Positions 1-9,457 of a DNA stretch of 64,000 nucleotides are shown here, in pieces. Position 1 is the first letter of the stretch. Each line of letters starts with the position of its first letter. The notes under the pieces are model-generated. The model saw nothing but the letters and a program-made list of their open reading frames with translations, did no database searches and was not told the DNA's origin. The stretch is from positions 806,001 through 870,000 of the forward strand of contig NZ_JACCCW010000001.1 in the NCBI RefSeq assembly GCF_013410065.1, written 5' to 3'. This DNA is from Granulicella arctica. GTDB lineage: Bacteria; Acidobacteriota; Terriglobia; Terriglobales; Acidobacteriaceae. A program made the translations under genes and the position numbers.

Positions 1-2
1 AT

Positions 3-401
3 CCCAGATTCGTCATCTTCAAAAATCTTCCGGAAGATCACTTTGAAGCGATTCTTTGTACGCCGATTGTCTGCGCGAGTAAGGTTGTTGGGGTCATCAA
101 TCTACAGCATCGACTGTCGTATCAGCACACACCCAACGAGTTGCGCCTGGTATCTATGCTGGGCTTCCTGGTGGGAGCGGAGATTGAACGCGCAAGGCTG
201 GAGACAGAAAACACGCAGCTTGCCGGACGACTGGAGACACGGAAAGCGGTGGATCGCGCTAAAGGCATCTTGCAACGCGATCTGGAGATCACCGAAGATG
301 AAGCCTACCGCACAATGCAGCGAGAGAGTCGGCAGAGGCGCAAGTCAATGCGTGAGATTGCCGAAGCAATTCTACTAGGCAATGATATGAAGAAGCGCTG
401 A
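3..401 (+). CDS. GAF-ANTAR response protein, 5' truncated by the window edge
   Basis: Only the last ~132 codons are present; the frame is open to the window edge, so the start lies upstream. The first ~60 visible residues resemble the end of a GAF domain (ILCTPIVCASKVVGVINLQ, then an ELRLVSMLGFLVGAEIERA helix). They lead into a coiled segment and a C-terminal ANTAR domain (AVDRAKGILQRDLEITEDEA, then RKSMREIAEAIL). ANTAR domains are known to bind paired hairpins in nascent RNA and prevent transcription termination; GAF domains sense ligands or redox state. The target RNA is not visible here. The next gene converges from the other strand, so nothing downstream is co-transcribed. Confidence 0.85.
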   Translation, partial: PRFVIFKNLPEDHFEAILCTPIVCASKVVGVINLQHRLSYQHTPNELRLVSMLGFLVGAEIERARLETENTQLAGRLETRKAVDRAKGILQRDLEITEDEAYRTMQRESRQRRKSMREIAEAILLGNDMKKR

Positions 402-599
402 GTAACGACCCACGCTCTCTAGAATCAATCCTACTTTTGGAGCTTACGCATAGAGTCAGCGTCAATCCTTAGGTGTTTGGTCTTTGCATTTGAGAGTGCA
501 TTCTATTTCCAAGGGGGATCAACGCGCACTACTCCAGTACACAGCCGACAGTCCAGACGAGCCGAATGCGAGACAGGACAGCATTTCGCGACCCAAGCA
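402..599. other. intergenic, convergent genes, nothing recognised
   Basis: Short spacer between the ANTAR gene and the end of the minus-strand surface cluster. I see no clear terminator hairpin with a T-run and no credible small gene. Confidence 0.5.
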
Positions 600-2111
600 T
601 TACGGTTCGGCCTCATGGCCGTGGAGAACATTTTCGATCGCGCTATGAACATACAGTAAGGGCATGGCTCTCGAATCGGTCCGCGGCTGAGTTTGCCCTG
701 CGTTGTGGATCAAGAGCGCAGGACGCGGGTCGAAGCCACCGCGCGAGGCTTGCTCGTCCTCCTCAGTCCATGACGGCATCCAGTCCCAAAGCATGGTGCG
801 CCAGGAGTGGTCGCCCTGCACGATCAGCGTGGTGTCTTTCCATCGCGGCGAGCTTTGGAGCGTCGTCAATAGCTGCCCCAGCTCGCGGTCGACCAACGCA
901 AGATTGTCCAGGTAAGAGCTGCCACAACTCTGCGTGTAGGCATCGTTGGTGCGACTCCAGATGTTCGGGCTGTGGGGGATGTCGAAGTGGAGGAAGATGA
1001 AGTCTGCCTGATCGGAGGCGACGACCTGGAGGCTGTGCTGTTCGAGATCCTGGTGCGTCTGATAGCGTTGGCGGACATCGATGTCGCAGCTTTCATGGGC
1101 TGCAAGCGCAGGCGAATGCAGCTCTGTCCCCAGGTTGGCGAGCGGCGACCAGGCGTTGCTCCAGAAGCCTGCACGCTGCGCCATGTTTCCATCTGTCCGG
1201 TCAAGATTGGACCAGTAGCAACTGTCGAGGGCACTGCCGTAGATGGTGCAATAGGGGTTGTACCAACCAACGGCGGCGGTGCGCCAACCGACTAGCTGCG
1301 CATCATGAAAGACCGTGCCGTTCCCATCAAGCGGATGCCAGCCATGTTGTCCGGCATAGTGCACGGTGAAGCGGTTGTCGAAACTGTAGCGATAGTCGTC
1401 GATGGCACCCCCGCTGAACAAAGACGGAATGATCTTTACCGTCTTCAAGCCAATCGGCTGCATCTCGGTAAAGAGCGTGCTCTGGCTGCGCAGGGCATCA
1501 ATATTCGGCAGAGCAAGATCGTGGGCACGGAGCTGAAAGAGCTGATCATAAGACAGCTCATCGAAGATGATCCATACAAGGAGAGGATGATGACGTGGTG
1601 GCTGCGCTCCCGCCATCCATGAAGCTTGGATCTGTTGACGACCGGGATGCCAATGCATGATCCACAGCAATTGCGCCATGCTGCATATGCCAAAGATCGC
1701 CAGAAAAACACCGGCCGCATCGCCCACACGCACCAACCGTCGATACCACTGCGGAAACCTGAGCAGCAGCAGCAAGAGCAGCGCAGCCCACACGATGGCA
1801 AGCACCAGCACCAGGCCGTCGCTCACCTCGAAGGGGAACAGCGTCTGTGTGCGCTCAATAAGGTAGGGCGGCACAAGAAAGACAAAGAGCAGACGTACCC
1901 ACGAGTAAAAGCGCGTACTCTTCAGCGCAATCAGTACGACAAACAGCGCGAAGCCGAGCAACAGAATGTCAGCGATCTGCGCCAGGCATACACCTGTGAG
2001 GCTGTATGGCACATGCATGCGAACGTCCGCGCCGCCGCCCAGCAGATCGCCGTAGTTCATGACCAGGATCAGCGAGGCCAGGCCGATGCACTGGCAGAAC
2101 TTCTTTAGCAT
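600..2111 (-). CDS. membrane-anchored sulfatase-like (alkaline phosphatase superfamily) protein
   Basis: A 503-residue protein with about five N-terminal transmembrane segments (residues ~5-155) followed by an extracytoplasmic domain. That domain begins with WIIFDELSYD (~residue 180), the usual metal/nucleophile entry strand of sulfatase-like hydrolases, and later has FIFLHFDIPHSP and QGDHSWR, consistent with the distal metal ligands (Asp-His). The layout matches LTA-synthase-like or phosphoethanolamine-transferase-like surface enzymes, but the normal Thr/Cys nucleophile context is not obvious, so the substrate is unknown. It is the last gene of a minus-strand cluster, 53 bp behind the methyltransferase gene. 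Role in cell-envelope polysaccharide or lipid modification is inferred from context. Confidence 0.75.
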   Translation of the reverse strand: MLKKFCQCIGLASLILVMNYGDLLGGGADVRMHVPYSLTGVCLAQIADILLLGFALFVVLIALKSTRFYSWVRLLFVFLVPPYLIERTQTLFPFEVSDGLVLVLAIVWAALLLLLLLRFPQWYRRLVRVGDAAGVFLAIFGICSMAQLLWIMHWHPGRQQIQASWMAGAQPPRHHPLLVWIIFDELSYDQLFQLRAHDLALPNIDALRSQSTLFTEMQPIGLKTVKIIPSLFSGGAIDDYRYSFDNRFTVHYAGQHGWHPLDGNGTVFHDAQLVGWRTAAVGWYNPYCTIYGSALDSCYWSNLDRTDGNMAQRAGFWSNAWSPLANLGTELHSPALAAHESCDIDVRQRYQTHQDLEQHSLQVVASDQADFIFLHFDIPHSPNIWSRTNDAYTQSCGSSYLDNLALVDRELGQLLTTLQSSPRWKDTTLIVQGDHSWRTMLWDWMPSWTEEDEQASRGGFDPRPALLIHNAGQTQPRTDSRAMPLLYVHSAIENVLHGHEAEP

Positions 2112-2164
2112 TGAATGTTCTTCACGACACGACTTTACTACAGCGTCTCGCGGGGATAGGTCTG

Positions 2165-3535
2165 TTATTTCTCAAAGAGAAACAGGATACGACCATTGTC
2201 GAGAGTCTGCCGCTGCAAGGTGCGGAAGAGACCGTCGCAAGCTGCTAGAAGGTCAACCTCAGTGAGCGAGCCATAGAGCATGTCGCGTCCGCGCATCAGG
2301 CTCTGGTACATCGGGTCAGTCGCCGGAACCCACTCGATCACAAGGTAGCGCCGCGTGAGCCGATGACACAGCGCAACGATGGCAGGCAGAGGGATCTGTT
2401 CGATCAGCAACAGGTGGTGAACGACGGCCAGGAGCATGACAAGATCGAACCTGCCTTCCAGCCGAGGCAGAAGCGCACTGGATTCGCGGTTCTCCCATCC
2501 GACGGAGGGCGTTGGTCGCGCAAGATCGGCGTGGATCGTCTGGATGGGTAGCTCCTGAGCACGACTCAGACGAACAATGCGCTCGGCAGCTTCCGCATCG
2601 CGTTCGAGCGCGACGACTTCGGCTCCACAGTTGGCAGCAAGAACACTGTACTCCCCGGTATTTGCACCGACATCCAACAGGTTACGCGGACTCAGCTCCT
2701 CAAGCACGGAGCGCACCCATACCTTCTTCTGTGCGCTTTGCGCCGAGGTGTAATGCGTCAGCGTATCCGTATATCCGGACCAATTCGAAGAGGTTTGCCG
2801 AGGCAGTGCCGCCCGCGTCCGCTTGCGCAGACCAGCCAGCGTGCGCTTGAGGATATGAAGCGATAAAGCCGGATCGCGACCGGGAGCGCTCGCAACTGAG
2901 GAGCCGACTGTCTTGCGACGATCCAGCAGCGTCGGAATGGTGATCGGCCACAGAGCCGCGGGCGATAGCCGTTGCGACCATCGCATGGCTGCATAGACTT
3001 CGGCAGGCTCATAGCCATCACGCTTGAATAAACTCAGCTCCAACGGCCAGTGCAGCAGGCGGTTCGCAAGCAGCGGAAGCAGAAAGGTGCGTACATACTG
3101 GCCGTAGGCAAGCCAGAGGGAGGCCGCCGGATCGCGGCGCTCAAACGAAAGCACGTCGACGAGCACGGGACGAGAACCAATAAAAAGAATGTTGAGCGGC
3201 GTGGCATCCTTCAGGACCCAGCCCTCTTCCAACCCTTCATCGCACAGGCTAAGAGTCAGCTCTGCCGCCGCCAGCCACTGTGACGGCGTCCACTCCCATG
3301 GATATGTAGGAATGGGAACGCGAGGATGAAGGAGTCGCAGGCCCACGGACGATTCTTCCGGCGCCGTGCCAATCATGTCGCCGCGCTCTACCAACCGCCA
3401 GTAAAAAGGAGAGTCTATGAACCGTTGTACCGCCTCCCGGGCTTCGGGATGGATGTGGCGTACCGCTCGGTCCTGCTCGAGCACAAGCGATCCGGCCGGA
3501 TCGCGGAAGGTAGGATCAGGAAAAGTGAGCGTCAT
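2165..3535 (-). CDS. kinase-like / SAM-dependent methyltransferase two-domain protein
   Basis: 456 residues. The C-terminal half is a class I methyltransferase: motif I LLDVGANTGEYSVLA near residue 290, acidic motif ALERDAEA, then LVMLLAVVHHLLL as the post-II strand. The N-terminal half carries EEGWVLKDATPLNILFIG and PVLVDVLSFE, which look like the catalytic loop (D..P.N) and metal-binding Asp of a protein-kinase/aminoglycoside-phosphotransferase fold. Proteins with this fusion are found in surface-polysaccharide gene sets; the substrate is unknown. The start overlaps the stop of the small upstream gene by 4 bp, so the two are translationally coupled. Confidence 0.75.
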   Translation of the reverse strand: MTLTFPDPTFRDPAGSLVLEQDRAVRHIHPEAREAVQRFIDSPFYWRLVERGDMIGTAPEESSVGLRLLHPRVPIPTYPWEWTPSQWLAAAELTLSLCDEGLEEGWVLKDATPLNILFIGSRPVLVDVLSFERRDPAASLWLAYGQYVRTFLLPLLANRLLHWPLELSLFKRDGYEPAEVYAAMRWSQRLSPAALWPITIPTLLDRRKTVGSSVASAPGRDPALSLHILKRTLAGLRKRTRAALPRQTSSNWSGYTDTLTHYTSAQSAQKKVWVRSVLEELSPRNLLDVGANTGEYSVLAANCGAEVVALERDAEAAERIVRLSRAQELPIQTIHADLARPTPSVGWENRESSALLPRLEGRFDLVMLLAVVHHLLLIEQIPLPAIVALCHRLTRRYLVIEWVPATDPMYQSLMRGRDMLYGSLTEVDLLAACDGLFRTLQRQTLDNGRILFLFEK

Positions 3536-3786
3536 GCCTCCTTGCGCGTCCCACTCTTCTCAGCTGCAAGTGGAACCGGAACCACCGTCGGGGCCTGACG
3601 ACCGCCAAACAACGCCCTGATACGTCTGCGCATAAAGTATCCGACAGCCACCATCACCGACGCAGCCGATTGAAGCGCGAGTAAACCCGATCCCGGATCC
3701 ACATAAGCAAGCGCCTGACGCTCTGTAGCAATCAGCAGGCAAAAACATGTGAAGAAGGCGAGCGAAAAAGATAGAAGACGCTTCAT
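3532..3786 (-). CDS. small exported AYVDPGSG-motif membrane protein
   Basis: 84 residues: an N-terminal signal-like hydrophobic stretch (residues 4-27), then AYVDPGSGLLALQS, a second hydrophobic segment (AASVMVAVGYFM) and a basic tail. The AYVDPGxG signature with a short TM hairpin is known from tiny proteins that sit next to sulfatase or methyltransferase genes in envelope clusters; function is unknown. A GGAG ribosome binding site lies ~8 nt before the ATG at 3786. It is the first confident gene of the three-gene minus-strand cluster, with a 4-bp ATGA overlap with the next gene. Confidence 0.75.
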   Translation of the reverse strand: MKRLLSFSLAFFTCFCLLIATERQALAYVDPGSGLLALQSAASVMVAVGYFMRRRIRALFGGRQAPTVVPVPLAAEKSGTRKEA

Positions 3787-4167
3787 CGAGAACTCTCCGA
3801 AAAGCCGAGATAACGTGACTCTTGATTCTGATGCCTATCGGGCCCAAAAGGAAGGAGACTAGGGCTGAAACCCGAAGGGAACAACTTAGTTGCGCGCATC
3901 TTTCTGAAGATACGAGCTAGAAGAACACAGGGAATATAGACGCCGCTGAAGATGAGAAAGACTCCCACGACGAAGAAATTTCCTTGTCGACATTACGTTT
4001 TTTGCCTTTTTTGAAAGTACTCCTATCTGGAGTTAGGACACCCGGATGTACCCTGTGCAATGCTTGGCGGCAGTTCCGCTGCATAGAACGTTCGCAGACA
4101 CAAACCCCAGCTTCGCTGTGATTTTTAGCTTTATTCAGATTTCTTTGGGCTCTCTAGAATAAGTCAA
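3787..4167. other. intergenic upstream of the surface cluster
   Basis: About 380 bp. A weak 61-codon minus-strand frame (3783-3968) reaches the small gene with a 4-bp overlap but has no convincing ribosome binding site. 4000-4140 is AT-richer and probably holds the promoter of the minus-strand cluster; no specific -35/-10 pair could be fixed by eye. Confidence 0.4.
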
Positions 4168-4257
4168 TGGCGGAGGGAGAGGGATTCGAACCCCCGTTAC
4201 CCGTTAAGGTAAAGCGGTTTTCAAGACCGCCTGTTTCAACCGCTCACACATCCCTCC
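4168..4257 (-). tRNA. tRNA-Ser (anticodon TGA)
   Basis: On the minus strand a GGAGGGA / TCCCTCC acceptor stem, discriminator G and an encoded CCA (4168-4170) frame a class II tRNA. The anticodon loop CTTGAAA gives anticodon TGA (plus-strand TCA at 4221-4223). There is a long variable arm (TTTACCTTAACGGGTAA) and a GGTTCGAATCC T-arm. The long variable arm and TGA anticodon identify it as serine, reading UCA codons. Confidence 0.95.
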
Positions 4258-4507
4258 GCATCGTGAAACTAGTGCGGTGACATTATTGTACGATGGGGTA
4301 CGGCTCACCCCCAACAGCTTGGATTTCCTGCTCCGTCGCTTCCGATGAGCGCAGGATAATAACGGCCAAGCTAGCCCAAAAACACCTGAGCACAATATCG
4401 AGTTAAAACGGCGCAGCACAATGTGACTGGATACAATGCAGGTGGCGCATTGCGCGCCTCTCATTCATGCTTGAGAGAGAAGCTCTTGATCTACACTGGG
4501 CAATAGA

Positions 4508-5815
4508 GTGAAGAAGCAAACAACCATCCACGAACCTTTTGCACGCGGCGAATCCCGTCGGAAAAGAGTCGCGCGTAGTGATCTCGGAGGATGGAATCGC
4601 AAACTCCGCGAGCGTGATCCACTACAGTTGCTCGACGAGTCCATGCAAGGCCGCGTACGCTCGCTGATCTCGTTGAAGTATCAGCGTATGTCAGCCTCGC
4701 CGTTCGGCTTCTTCCGTGGCGCCGCGCCAGTGATGGCATATGACCTGTCTCTTTCAGCGCACACCGGTATTGTGAATCAGTTGTGCGGCGATGCACATGT
4801 ACAGAACCTTGGCGCTTACTGCGGTATCGACGGTCGGCTGATCTTTGACATCAACGACTTCGACGAGACGATTCGTGGCCCCTTCGAGTGGGATGTCAAG
4901 CGGATGGCGACCAGCATCCTGCTTGCAGGCGAGCAGGCCAAAGTGAAGGGAAGCGACTGTCGCGGTGCGGCACAGGCTTTTTTGGACTCTTACTGTAGGC
5001 TCATGAAACGTCTATCGCTGCTGCCCATACTCGACGTTGCGCGTTTCCAGGTGCATCGACTCGAAGCAATGACGCCGATTTTAAAAATCTTGCTCCAGGC
5101 GGAACGAGCCACTCCGCTGCACTCGCGCGATCAACTGACGGAGATCACTAGGGCCGGGCGCATCTTCCGCTCAAACCCACCGGTGCTCTGGCGCGTTCGT
5201 GGTGATGAAAGACGCGCAGCACTTGCGTCGCTCGACCGTTACCGCAAAACTTTGCTGCCCGAACGACAGCATTTCCTGGCACAGTTTCGGCCGATCGATG
5301 TAGCGTTCAAAGTGGTAGGAACAGGATCCGTTGGTCTACGCGATTACTGCGTTTACCTGGAAGGAAATGGTCCGGATGATCCCCTTTTCTTGCAGATCAA
5401 AGAAGAGACGGCCTCCGCGTACGCACCATACCTGCAAAAGAGCGCTTCACCTGAAATGCACAACGGCCAGCGTGTCGCTGACGGACAACGTGCTCTCCAG
5501 CTACAGAGCGATCCGTTTTTGGGATGGACCAGCTTCGGCAGGCGCGATTACCTTGTTCGACAGCTCAACGATCACAAAGCTTCGCTCGACGTAACCACGC
5601 TCAACACAACCGGCCTCATTGAATACGCGCAGGTCTGCGGCGAGATGCTTGCGCGAGGCCACGCTCGCTCCGGAGATGCACGCGAAGTCGTCGGCTACCT
5701 GGGAGGCGGTAAGCGCTTCAAAGCAGCAATCCTCGAGTTTGCCTCTGCCTACGCCGACCAGACCACAGAGGACTGGAAGGCGCTTCTGGCACACCAACAC
5801 AAAAAGAAACGCTGA
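4508..5815 (+). CDS. DUF2252 family protein
   Basis: 435 residues starting at GTG 4508. The signature block GDAHVQNLGAY ... FDINDFDETIRGPFEWDVKR (residues ~97-135) is typical of DUF2252. It resembles the HGDxHxxN catalytic loop and DFD-type metal site of aminoglycoside phosphotransferase/kinase folds, so a kinase-like activity is plausible but unproven. Other family features are YQRMSASPFGFFRGAAPVM near residue 60 and VGTGSVGLRDYCVYLEG near residue 275. The gene stands alone, after tRNA-Ser (opposite strand) and before a bidirectional terminator shared with the convergent TonB-dependent receptor gene. Confidence 0.85.
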   Translation: MKKQTTIHEPFARGESRRKRVARSDLGGWNRKLRERDPLQLLDESMQGRVRSLISLKYQRMSASPFGFFRGAAPVMAYDLSLSAHTGIVNQLCGDAHVQNLGAYCGIDGRLIFDINDFDETIRGPFEWDVKRMATSILLAGEQAKVKGSDCRGAAQAFLDSYCRLMKRLSLLPILDVARFQVHRLEAMTPILKILLQAERATPLHSRDQLTEITRAGRIFRSNPPVLWRVRGDERRAALASLDRYRKTLLPERQHFLAQFRPIDVAFKVVGTGSVGLRDYCVYLEGNGPDDPLFLQIKEETASAYAPYLQKSASPEMHNGQRVADGQRALQLQSDPFLGWTSFGRRDYLVRQLNDHKASLDVTTLNTTGLIEYAQVCGEMLARGHARSGDAREVVGYLGGGKRFKAAILEFASAYADQTTEDWKALLAHQHKKKR

Positions 5816-5882
5816 AGGTATTTTCTACGTGAGTAACGGCAAGTAGCTCTTAATAATTGGAATGTTGCTCCCAGCAATAAAG

Positions 5883-5908
5883 ACAGTGGAGACTTTCGTC
5901 TCCACTGT
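5883..5908. terminator. bidirectional hairpin between convergent genes
   Basis: Perfect inverted repeat ACAGTGGAGAC / GTCTCCACTGT with a TTTC loop, placed between the stops of the DUF2252 gene and the convergent receptor gene. The flanking T-runs are weak, so it may act mainly as an mRNA 3'-end stabiliser. Confidence 0.65.
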
Positions 5909-5935
5909 TGGTTGTCGTTGCAAAACTACGGTTAG

Positions 5936-8900
5936 TTAGAAGTTAACCTTCAGAGCAAACTGCCCGAAGCGCCTTTCGTCATTGACTCCACCAGCTACGC
6001 CGCCTTTTTGTGCTTGAATCAAATTGCCACTACCCACATCGTTCGCTGACATTAGCAGGTAGAGGTTGTGGTGGTTCAAGACGTCAAACCCTTCCGCGCG
6101 GAACTCGAGGTTGATCAACTCATGAATCGGGAAGGTCTTGCTGACAGAAGCATCGAGATTCCAGGCTCCAGGACCGCGGAAAGCATTGCGAGCGGTCATA
6201 TCGGTTGGGAACGGACCCCAGTCGGAAGCCCCCAGCAATGCTGCATTTCCGAACGAGTTCGCAGCCGGGAGCGTACCAATCGTGTAGAGGTTCGGTCCAT
6301 TAGCAACTGCACCGCCAGGAATGGACTTGTAGGTATGTTGTGGCACAACACCGTCGGCCGGCGTGTACCGCGCAACGTTGTAACCCGAAGCATTGTTGGT
6401 TGTGTCGAAGTAGCTAAATGGCGTACCCGTCCGGACGGTGTAGATTCCGGTAACTTGCCAACCGCCAAGTGCCTCATTTATGAAGCGGTTTTGCAACGAA
6501 GGGGTGCGGTAGATTGGAGCAAACACCAGGCGCTGACGAATATCGAAGTCGCCGCTGCCATGGTCTAATGCCGGGTTGAATGGATCCGTGTACCCTAAGC
6601 TGAACGCGTTGTTCGTCTCAGAGAATGTCGTGCTCAGGTCGTCCGTCTCGTGAGCAAGCGTGTAGTTGGCCACGAAACTCAACCCAGTGTGATAAAGATT
6701 CCGGCTCTCGAACTTGACGTTCATGCCATGGTAGTAAGAATCGCCGTTAGAACCGCGATTATTGATATCGGAGTACTGTGGATTCAAACGAGTAAGCGCA
6801 GTGTCGCCGCTGCCGCTGGGATCGAGGACAGGATCGCCAAGCAGCGCATTGCCACCTCCAATTCCGTTGTAGTTTTTAATGTCATACAAATGTAGACCAC
6901 GGGATCCCGTGTACTCAAGTGAGAGCACAGTGTTATGAGCTAATTGCTGTTCAAGCGCCAAACTCCAGAACTGCGTCTGAGCAGTGCGAATATTTTGACT
7001 GACATTGCGCAGGCTGGTCGGTGGCAGAGGGACATTCCCACTAGCGGCGGAAAGCGGTCCGGAATTGGAATTGGTAACCGTCGTATTGTTAATAACGATA
7101 ACTGCATAGTTGGGCGGGTTTTGGATAAGATTGAAAGTCACATTACCGAAGTTACGCTCGTAGCTGATGCCATAACCGCCGCGAATTGAGCTCTTACCAT
7201 CACCGAACACGTCATAGGCGAACCCTAGACGCGGGGACACCGTGCCGTACTGCGGGGCCCACAGACCGTGGACCGGGCTGTTGGGGCTGGTCAAGACCTG
7301 ACCGTCTCGGATATTGGCAGGAGTAACGCTTCCATCCCCACCAAAAAAGTAATTCGAGTCCAGATTGGGGTTGCTGTTATGTTGAACGCCGAAGTATTCA
7401 TAGCGAACACCATAGTTAATGGTCGTCTTCGAAGTAGCTTTCCACGCGTCCTGAGCATAAGCAGCCCAATCATGAAAACGTTCGCTGCGAGCGAAGCTCG
7501 GCGCAGTAGCTGGCAGGTTGATCGAGCAAGCCGTTGTCTGCGTCAGTACGCCGGTATATTGGTTTTTCACGCAGGGCAACGCACCGTCAGGATTCACCGC
7601 CGCCTCAAACTTGAAAAGGCTGCCACTCTGTAGGTTCTGTAGTCCTGCTGTTGGAGAGTTGCCCAGTTGCTCGCCTGCCTGGGCATAGGCACCATAGGCA
7701 TTATTATCTTGGATATATAGGATCTGCCCACCGAACTGAGCAGAGTGCTTACCCTTGACGATGCTCAGATCTTCGTTGATCTGCACCGTATTCTGAGGAC
7801 CACCATATGGCAGGCCGCCATTTCCAGGATTCGTATTGTAAAACCCTGGAAGGTTGATTGGGCTACCCGAGACAGGATCCGTCGCGTTTACGTAACTAAA
7901 CAGTGTCGGAACGTTCTGTAGGGTCGTGTCATATGCATACGTCGTATCGAAGCGGCTGAAACTCGACTTTGTGATCGACGAGATCGCAGGGTTGAACTCA
8001 TGCGCCACGCTCAACAAATAAGCCTGATTTTTAACGGTACCCCCCACATCATACTGAGAATAAGGAGAGTTGAAGTTACCGCCAGTCTGGTCGGTCTCGC
8101 TGTAGTCCACATAGCGGAAGAACGCTTGGGTCTTCTGACCGAGGTTGTAGTCCACACGCCCCGTGATATTGTAAGTGTTCTGCGGGATGCCTCCACCTGC
8201 GTCTGCTGGAGCCTGATAGGCAACTACACCGAGCACGGGAAGATTGGCCGGCAGGCTCGGATAGAAGAGGCCCGAAGCGTTCGTAGTTGCCGTAGCCGTA
8301 CCGAGTTGCTGATTCGTCGAAGTGGATAGGAAGTTGAAGTTGTGACTACCTGCGTACGCACTGAAAAAGCTCTGAATATTAGAAGCAGAGTCTGCAAGAA
8401 ACTGCGGCGTCGGGACTGCAGCGGTAATGTTAGCTGAGCTGCGTACCCGCGTAAACTCCGTGCTACCGAAGAAAAAAAGCTTGTCCTTGAGAATGGGACC
8501 ACCCACTGCCCCGCCAAACTGATTACGGGTATAGATACCCTTCGGAACCGGCACTGGCTGCGAGTCATTGGTTTCGGTGTTTGCCGTATACGCGGAGAGC
8601 CGGTTGTACTCCCATACAGTGCCGTGGAAGCTATTTGTACCAGTCCTTGTGGCGACATTGACTATACCACCCGAAGCACGTCCATACTGTGGTTGAAAGT
8701 TGCTCGTAACAACGCTGAACTCCTGCACTGCATCGAGAGGGACAACGATGCCAACTCCATCGCCGAACACGGCAATGTTTTCAACACCATCCAGAAGAAT
8801 CTCCGTACCGGTGGAGCGCTGCCCATTCAAGCTATAACCAACACCACGTGAGGTAGCATTCTGCGTTTTGCCTGCGGCTGTATTATCTCCCGACGAAATA

Positions 8901-9457
8901 TTTCCCGAAAGCGCAATAAAGTCATACGGGTTGCGAGTTAGACTGGGCAACTGCGCAATCTGTTCCCGGTCCACAACCTGCGAAAGCTCCTGATTCGTTG
9001 TATTGACCTGAGCGCCACCCTCAGCTGCAACTTCAACAATGGTGCTCGCCGAACCAACGCTCAATTTGATATCGAAGGTCAGCTTGCCGCCGACCGTCAC
9101 CTCGGCCTTCGCCTTGTAACCTTGAAAACCACCCGACGTCGGCGTTGAAAGCTCATAAACAGCGGGAACAAGGTTAACCAAAGAATAGGACCCTGTACTG
9201 GATGTAGTCGCAGTTCTGGAGGCATTCGTGCCTACATTGGTCGCCGTGACAACAACCCCTGGAACCGCAGCTCCACTACTGTCCGTCACATTGCCGACGA
9301 TCTGGCCAGCATCCTGTGCATGCAGGGCCGGAGCCAGCAAGATAAGGGCAAAAAGAGCATAACCAAAAAGAACAATTTTGCTCTTCAAAATCTTGGTAAA
9401 GGTCTCTGAATTGGCGTGAGAGAACATCTTTAGGCGGGTAGTCATACAATTGGGCAA
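5936..9457 (-). CDS. Oar-like TonB-dependent outer-membrane receptor with carboxypeptidase regulatory domain
   Basis: 1173 residues, typical of the very large acidobacterial family. An N-terminal signal segment (ALFALILLAPALHAQ) is followed by a CarboxypepD_reg-like Ig domain (AGQIVGNVTDSSGAAVPGVV to about residue 130), a TonB plug region (REQIAQLPSLTRNPYDFIAL, then GYSLNGQRSTGTEILLDGVE) and a long beta-barrel ending in the aromatic terminus FGQFALKVNF. Such proteins sit in the outer membrane and import large substrates, often glycans or peptides, by TonB energy; the substrate here is unknown. The start is uncertain: ATGs at residues 1, 5 and 11 are all possible, the signal peptide favouring a start at or after residue 5. 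It is divergent from the ECF sigma operon, suggesting but not proving regulation by that sigma factor. Confidence 0.9.
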   Translation of the reverse strand: MPNCMTTRLKMFSHANSETFTKILKSKIVLFGYALFALILLAPALHAQDAGQIVGNVTDSSGAAVPGVVVTATNVGTNASRTATTSSTGSYSLVNLVPAVYELSTPTSGGFQGYKAKAEVTVGGKLTFDIKLSVGSASTIVEVAAEGGAQVNTTNQELSQVVDREQIAQLPSLTRNPYDFIALSGNISSGDNTAAGKTQNATSRGVGYSLNGQRSTGTEILLDGVENIAVFGDGVGIVVPLDAVQEFSVVTSNFQPQYGRASGGIVNVATRTGTNSFHGTVWEYNRLSAYTANTETNDSQPVPVPKGIYTRNQFGGAVGGPILKDKLFFFGSTEFTRVRSSANITAAVPTPQFLADSASNIQSFFSAYAGSHNFNFLSTSTNQQLGTATATTNASGLFYPSLPANLPVLGVVAYQAPADAGGGIPQNTYNITGRVDYNLGQKTQAFFRYVDYSETDQTGGNFNSPYSQYDVGGTVKNQAYLLSVAHEFNPAISSITKSSFSRFDTTYAYDTTLQNVPTLFSYVNATDPVSGSPINLPGFYNTNPGNGGLPYGGPQNTVQINEDLSIVKGKHSAQFGGQILYIQDNNAYGAYAQAGEQLGNSPTAGLQNLQSGSLFKFEAAVNPDGALPCVKNQYTGVLTQTTACSINLPATAPSFARSERFHDWAAYAQDAWKATSKTTINYGVRYEYFGVQHNSNPNLDSNYFFGGDGSVTPANIRDGQVLTSPNSPVHGLWAPQYGTVSPRLGFAYDVFGDGKSSIRGGYGISYERNFGNVTFNLIQNPPNYAVIVINNTTVTNSNSGPLSAASGNVPLPPTSLRNVSQNIRTAQTQFWSLALEQQLAHNTVLSLEYTGSRGLHLYDIKNYNGIGGGNALLGDPVLDPSGSGDTALTRLNPQYSDINNRGSNGDSYYHGMNVKFESRNLYHTGLSFVANYTLAHETDDLSTTFSETNNAFSLGYTDPFNPALDHGSGDFDIRQRLVFAPIYRTPSLQNRFINEALGGWQVTGIYTVRTGTPFSYFDTTNNASGYNVARYTPADGVVPQHTYKSIPGGAVANGPNLYTIGTLPAANSFGNAALLGASDWGPFPTDMTARNAFRGPGAWNLDASVSKTFPIHELINLEFRAEGFDVLNHHNLYLLMSANDVGSGNLIQAQKGGVAGGVNDERRFGQFALKVNF

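Noticed and set aside
3783..3968. 61-codon minus-strand frame ahead of the AYVDPGSG gene, with a 4-bp overlap and hydrophobic start
   Set aside because: No ribosome binding site, odd composition after residue 30 and no recognisable family; kept only as a remark.
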